DNA of 64,000 nt. Origin: Erythroxylum novogranatense (lineage: Eukaryota; Streptophyta; Magnoliopsida; Malpighiales; Erythroxylaceae). This document shows positions 59,527 to 64,000 of the stretch, piece by piece; position 1 is the first letter of the stretch; each line of letters begins with the position of its first letter. The notes below the pieces were generated by a model. It was not told the origin of the DNA. It did not search any database and saw only the letters and a list, made by a program, of their open reading frames with translations. The DNA lies in assembly GCA_029891385.1 (NCBI GenBank), contig CM057233.1, forward strand, positions 31,602,540-31,666,539, given 5' to 3'. A program made the translations under genes and the position numbers.

Positions 59527-61225
59527 CTAAGTTATGATCATTAGCTTGACCTTATGTCTTTGGAAACATGTTGACTTTTTTGAAAGCAAAGAGATTACTT
59601 CTTTTTCCTTCGGAATCACTCCACCAAGATACGGTTTGCAGTGATGGCCATTCATTTTAAAGACTTCTTTGTTTGAATTTTCAAATTTTAGGGCTCCATG
59701 ATAAAAAACTTGGGTGATCGTCAAAGGTCCACTCCATCGCGATTTCAGTATTCCTGGAAATGATCTCAACCTCGAATTGTATAGCAAAATTGCATCTCTT
59801 ACCTTGAATCCCTTATGCGTAAGATTAGAGTCATGCCATCTCTTCACCTTCTCCTTGTAAAGTTAAGCATTTTCATATGCATTGGAACGAAACTCTTTGA
59901 GTTCATTTATCTGTAGGAGTTGTTTTTCACCCGCTTGCTTCTAATCAAAGTTCAAAGCTCTCATTGCCTAATATGCTCGATACTCTAGCTCCACAGGCAA
60001 ATGACAAGCCTTATCATATATAAGCCTGAAGGGAGTCGTTCCGATAAGTGTTTTGAACGCTGTCCTATAAGCCCATAAAGCATCATCTAACTTTAATGCC
60101 TAGTCCTTCCTAGAGCTATTCACTATCTTTTCTAGAATTCATTTCATCTCCAGGTTAACGAATTCCACTTGTCGACTTGTTTATAGGTAATAAGGAGTAA
60201 CAACTTGATGGTGGGCTCTATATCATTTTAGGAGGGAATCAAAAGATTTGTTACAGAAATGTGCTCCTTCTTCACTTAATATAGTTCTTGGCACTCCAAA
60301 TAAGTTAAATAACCTTTTAATAAACTTTGGGGAAACTTTCCCATCATTAGTTAGAGATGTCATGGCTTCAGCCCAGCGAGATATATAATCCACCCCATTA
60401 GAATGTACATGTTCCCCATGAAGGATGGCAAAGGCCTTATAAAATCGATGCCCCATACATAGAAGACTTTAACCTTTAAAATGTTAGCTAAAGGCATCTC
60501 ATCTCTTTTGGAGATGTTGCCTACTCGTTGATAGTGATCGTACTGTGCAACGAAAGCTTGAGCATGCTTAAACAAATGTGGCTAACAAAATCCACACTCG
60601 AGTACTCGAGCTGCCATTTTGTTTGCTCCATAGTGTCTAGCGTATTGAGCTTTATGACACCGTGTTAATATATCCAACATTTCTTCATCTGGAACACATC
60701 ATCTTACTGAACCATCAGCACATGTTCGATACAAGATTGGTTTATCCCATAGATATCGAGTGCATTAATGAAAAAGTTGTTTCCATTATTAATATGATAG
60801 ATCAGAAGGAAGTTTACCACCAGTAACATAATTTGTGATATCAGCGAACCATGGTGTCACCAGGTTGTTAAGTAACATTAGGGTTTCATTAGGGAAGTTC
60901 TCATTAATATCATCACTTTGCTCTCATTCCCCTCCTTCGAGACTTGATAAATGTTCTGCAACCACATTCGCTGCTCCTTTCTTATCTCTTTTTTCTATAT
61001 CAAACTTTTGTAATAATATCACCCATTAAATAAGTCTCAGTTTTTCATCCTTCTCAGCAATGAGATATTTTATAGCAGCGTGATTGGTTTATACAATCAC
61101 TTTAGATCCTAAGAGGTACGAGCGAAACTTGTCACATGTATACACCACTGTGAGCAATTCCTTTTCTGTGGTGGTGTAGTTCAGTTGAGGTCCCATAAGA
61201 GTCTTGCTTGTATAGTATATTGATA
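59527..61225 (-). pseudogene. Integrase and RNase H remnant of an Athila-like element
   Basis: On the minus strand from 61225, RNase H comes first (KTLMGPQLNYTTTEKELL, about 61210-61140). It is followed by an integrase zinc region (HYQRVGNISKRDEMPL, about 60530-60480), a core with GIDFIRPLP and YISRWAEA, and an altered SEEGAHFCN where SDxGTHFCN is usual. The C-terminal end (LLYNSRLRSFPG...SRWSGPLTI) lies at 59527-59847. The frame is broken many times. The element is cut at 61226 by a Tekay-type LTR, so RT and gag lie beyond the window. Confidence 0.85.
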
Positions 61226-62015
61226 TGTAGGGCTACCGTAGGGTACATACCGGGACACCCTGAGAACATTCCAGTTCATAACCTATGATAACGATGCGCT
61301 ACATTCAGTCATAACATTCACTTAACATGGCATCATCTATCTTTATTCTCTTATGAAACATCATAAGGAAAGTCACAATATTTTAAAACCAAAATTTCTC
61401 GTTTCATTTCATAAAAACCGAATGTCTATAATGTATCTTTCAACATGCATACTTATACAACATCATAGCCTAATACAAAAATGTGCTACATGAAAGAGGA
61501 AAATACACAAAATCTAGCTAATATGTCCGTATCTAGCTGACCAACCTTTTAGCTATTTCTTCTTGTTCCCAAAAGTAAAAGTGTCCCTCGGTAGCTAAAG
61601 TTGTCTCTCGAAAAAGTCAATGTTGCAATTTTGATGAGTTTTGCTTACTTAATGAGGTAACCATCATCGATAGTTCACTCAATTTATGCATCACAGTAAT
61701 ACATATAACATATATTTCACATCTTTTTGCATATTCATAGAATATCGCTTTTCACTTTCAGAACAATTATCATAATCATTCCATTAATGTAAAATACACT
61801 TATGAAGTATAAATGCAAAGCATGTGGGACTCATTTTTATTTATTATTGTCATTGTGACTGAGTGCCTTTTTACTAGCTCATATCCCTTAGTGGATACTG
61901 AGTAGCGTCAAATTATGTCCTATATTCCTTAGTGGATACCGGGTACATTTACAACTGAACCTGAGGATCTGATCACAATATGAGCTTTAAGCTCTTATAC
62001 TAGTGACTCCGGTCA

Positions 62016-62360
62016 TTGGGTTCGTGTTTTGTGTACCACCTTTTAATGTTGGGTCTGTGTTTTATGTACCGGGGCGAACTAGGCCCAGCGTACCCCAAGT
62101 TAGCACGCGACCACAACCTTCAAAGGTATTGTCCTCTTTGGTACTCGAACTTGAGACCTTAAGGTTTTGTTACATTTAAATGCACGCTTCTTACCATTAA
62201 GCTAGCTCAATGGTAAGAGGCGTGCATTTAAATGCAACAAAACCTTGAGGTCTCGAGTTCGAGTACCAAAGAGGACAATACCTTTGAAGGTTGTGATCAC
62301 GTGCCAACTTGGGGTACGCTGGGCCTAATTCACCCCGGTATACAAAACACGGACCCAACA
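62016..62360. mobile_element. Head-to-head inverted dimer of a tRNA-derived SINE-like unit
   Basis: Arms 62048-62203 and 62204-62360 are near-perfect inverted copies (about 156 bp each) with no spacer. The right unit starts AGCTCAATGGTAAGAGG, a pol III A-box match, and has GAGTTCGAGTACC at 62255-62267, a B-box match; the left unit has the same on the minus strand. A partial third tail copy is at 62016-62047. CCGGTCA (62009-62015) and CCGGTGA (62361-62367) look like the TSD with one mismatch, and they interrupt a sequence intact in other Tekay LTRs (14681-14690). SINE class is inferred from the boxes; the 3' end has no poly-A. Confidence 0.75.
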
Positions 62361-63589
62361 CCGGTGACAACTTCTTTTATCTTACATACATTCATATATT
62401 GACATGCTTCACATATCATTTTCTCAATCAATCACATGCTTGCACATTCACATCCAAATCACAATTTTCTTTAGACCCAAGGTCCAGCATTCAACATCAT
62501 TGTTGAGTAACATTTATTCCGTCACATTCACATGCAAAGAGAACTTCAATAACTCTTTCATATATGACAATCATAGGACCTTCATTATCCGGAATCAACA
62601 CAATCAATTCACATTCATTCAATAAGTCAAACATAATATAAAACAAACAATTAATTGAGTGAGACCGTCTAGGTTACTCATAAGTCAGTCTCGAAGCTAA
62701 TGCCTAGAAGTTCAGACAATAACTGGAGGTTGACGTTCCAGTTGCTCCTCTATAACAAGCAATATACGCATATCACAATTTTCACAATTATAAGTGTTTA
62801 ATAATGCACATGTATGTATATAAAATATGCATAATGCATGTTCATGACAATCCTGAGTATTTTTTCATTATTTTTGTCACAAAATGAATCCAGTATCAAA
62901 ACTCACTTAAGTATCATTTGTATGTAGGGTTTATACCTCAAACAAACACTTTGAATCTACTTTCATAACCCAATGAATCATTTCATATTTTCCCCAAAAA
63001 CTAACTTTTGGGTCTACTGCACTTGATCATTTACACAATTCAAATGAAGTAATTTGGCAATACTATCTTCTAAAAAATTGTTCTCCTATCTCTAAAGTTT
63101 CTAATGAAAACAAAATCATTCAATTTAGTACAGTATTTTGAAAGTTATTCTCCAAATATTTTTGGGCTTTTCTCATTCTGAAATAGTACATTGTACTTAA
63201 CTTCCATCCAGAAATTGAAAATCTTAGAGACTGAATGAAAATTCTATTTCTTCAGATATTTTGTAACAATATGTATCTAGTTTACTCCAAATAAAAAATA
63301 ATCTCATTATGAAATCTAGAGATCAATATATAAGCAAAATACCCAAGCATGTTTAGTGAAATCATACCAGTTCTTATTATTCCAACATATTCCCTCACTT
63401 TCATTCAATAAATCTTTTTCAAATCAACTCAAAATGCTACCAATATTTTTGGAGAGGTAGAATAATGTGTTAGGAACCTATTGTTTCACGAATCAACTCA
63501 TTTAAAGGCCTAGAGAAGAAGTTATGGTTAAAAGAAGCAAGACTATTCAGTTGCAAAACGCTCTCGGTTATTAGAGAGCACAGTGTCAT

Positions 63590-63990
63590 GATGTGACAAT
63601 TAAAATCACAACTGGTCCAGCAATCACACTCACGGGCGTGAGAGAGATGAGTCAGGGATGTGAGTGACTCATAGGTGTGAGGAAAAAATTCATGGGTGTG
63701 AAGGAGGCACAGGTGTGAAAGAGAAAATCACGCCTATGCACACTCAATTAGACCTATCCCACATTTTTCGCTCGATCTTTCCCAAATGATTTCAGATGGC
63801 TAGGATTTTTGGTGGAGATGTAGATTAGTATGTTATGAGTCCAATAGTTAAGCACCATGTCATTTGGAGGTCGGAAGAAGGAGATATAGCCAAAAGATCG
63901 AAGGATGTTGCGTTAGCCTCTAAAGTTAGAAGTCGCGATCGTACACTATTAACGTCCATATGCATGATCACAACTTTCCAGTCGCACTCC
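63590..63990. repeat. GTGTGAG/CACGGGCGTGAG motif array
   Basis: Short near-palindromic phrases (TCACGGGCGTGA, GGATGTGAGTGACTC, TAGGTGTGAGG, CGCGATCGTAC) recur every 20-30 bp. Position within the LTR is comparable with 4045-4500. No gene. Confidence 0.5.
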
Positions 63991-64000
63991 CTCACTTCTA

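Larger units (their letters stand above)
61226..64000 (-). mobile_element. Tekay-type LTR (minus strand), continuing past the window
   Basis: The left end TGTAGGGCTACCGTAGGG matches the reverse complement of the Tekay LTR 3' end at 15442. Homology continues through the CTCATCAAAATTGCAA block (61620-61640), the GACTCCGGTC block (62004-62014), the GAGTAACCTAG block (62669-62681) and GAGCAACTGGAACGTCAA (about 62730-62749). It is thus a diverged relative in opposite orientation. Its micro-exon donor is mutated to ATGAGT. A SINE-like dimer is inserted at 62016-62360. No full right border is in view. Confidence 0.75.

Noticed and set aside
62204..62275. A tRNA gene
   Set aside because: A- and B-box matches exist but there is no cloverleaf acceptor stem or anticodon arm, box spacing is too wide, and the unit is mirrored; SINE origin fits better.

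Overview
The window is plant nuclear DNA, most likely from a eudicot with a large, transposon-rich genome. The evidence is a three-exon cellulose-synthase-like D gene with plant GT-AG introns, a CLE peptide gene, and LTR retrotransposons over most of the rest. There are no bacterial-style operons. Only two loci look like functional protein genes: a CLE (CLV3-type) peptide precursor at 11336-11623 (+) and a complete CSLD2/CSLD3-type gene at 37758-41855 (+).

Layout. 1-5988: part of a minus-strand, non-coding LTR element (internal region, PBS, 3.9-kb LTR) that cut into an older LTR relic (5989-7010 and 9206-9325). 7016-9200: a solo LTR with TSD GACAT. 9326-10260: remnant of a second Ty3/gypsy type (Athila/Tat-like) with a protease domain. 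10900-12477: dispersed repeat, CLE gene and anonymous DNA. 12483-34461: a complete but dead Tekay/Del-type chromovirus (TSD TCGAT) whose integrase is split by an 11.4-kb antiparallel non-coding LTR element at 19211-30650 (TSD TGCGT/TGCAT). 34462-42300: CSLD gene with promoter and flanks. 42300-53460: AT-rich intergenic DNA with a TTA microsatellite, a 71-bp tandem repeat, two copies of a 252-254-bp MITE with 10-bp TSDs, and old gypsy relics. 53464-58167: a 4.7-kb solo LTR (TSD TTACC) inside an Athila/Tat-like relic whose minus-strand pol lies at 59520-61225. 61226-64000: a further Tekay-type LTR, minus strand, carrying a head-to-head pair of tRNA-derived SINE-like units (62016-62360).

Most interesting signal. 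LTRs that are otherwise very diverged (12483/31581, 19211/26727, 7016, 53464, and in weaker form 2050 and 61226) share one arrangement that looks like a spliced leader contained inside the LTR. Read in element orientation, there is a first donor (such as CAG|GTAAGT), then an acceptor TAG, a micro-exon of 65-76 nt, a second donor GTGAGT or GTGGGT, and a final TTTCAG-type acceptor preceded by a conserved CTCAT-containing block with a short inverted repeat. The PBS and gag lie downstream of the last acceptor. The micro-exon length and splice signals persist although the intron sequences differ, which suggests selection. This is inferred from sequence only; transcript data would decide it.

The retrotransposon coding regions are all broken by stops and frameshifts, and many stops fit G-to-A or C-to-T change. 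The two host genes are unrelated in function: a secreted signalling peptide, and a cell-wall glycan synthase of the type used in tip-growing cells.
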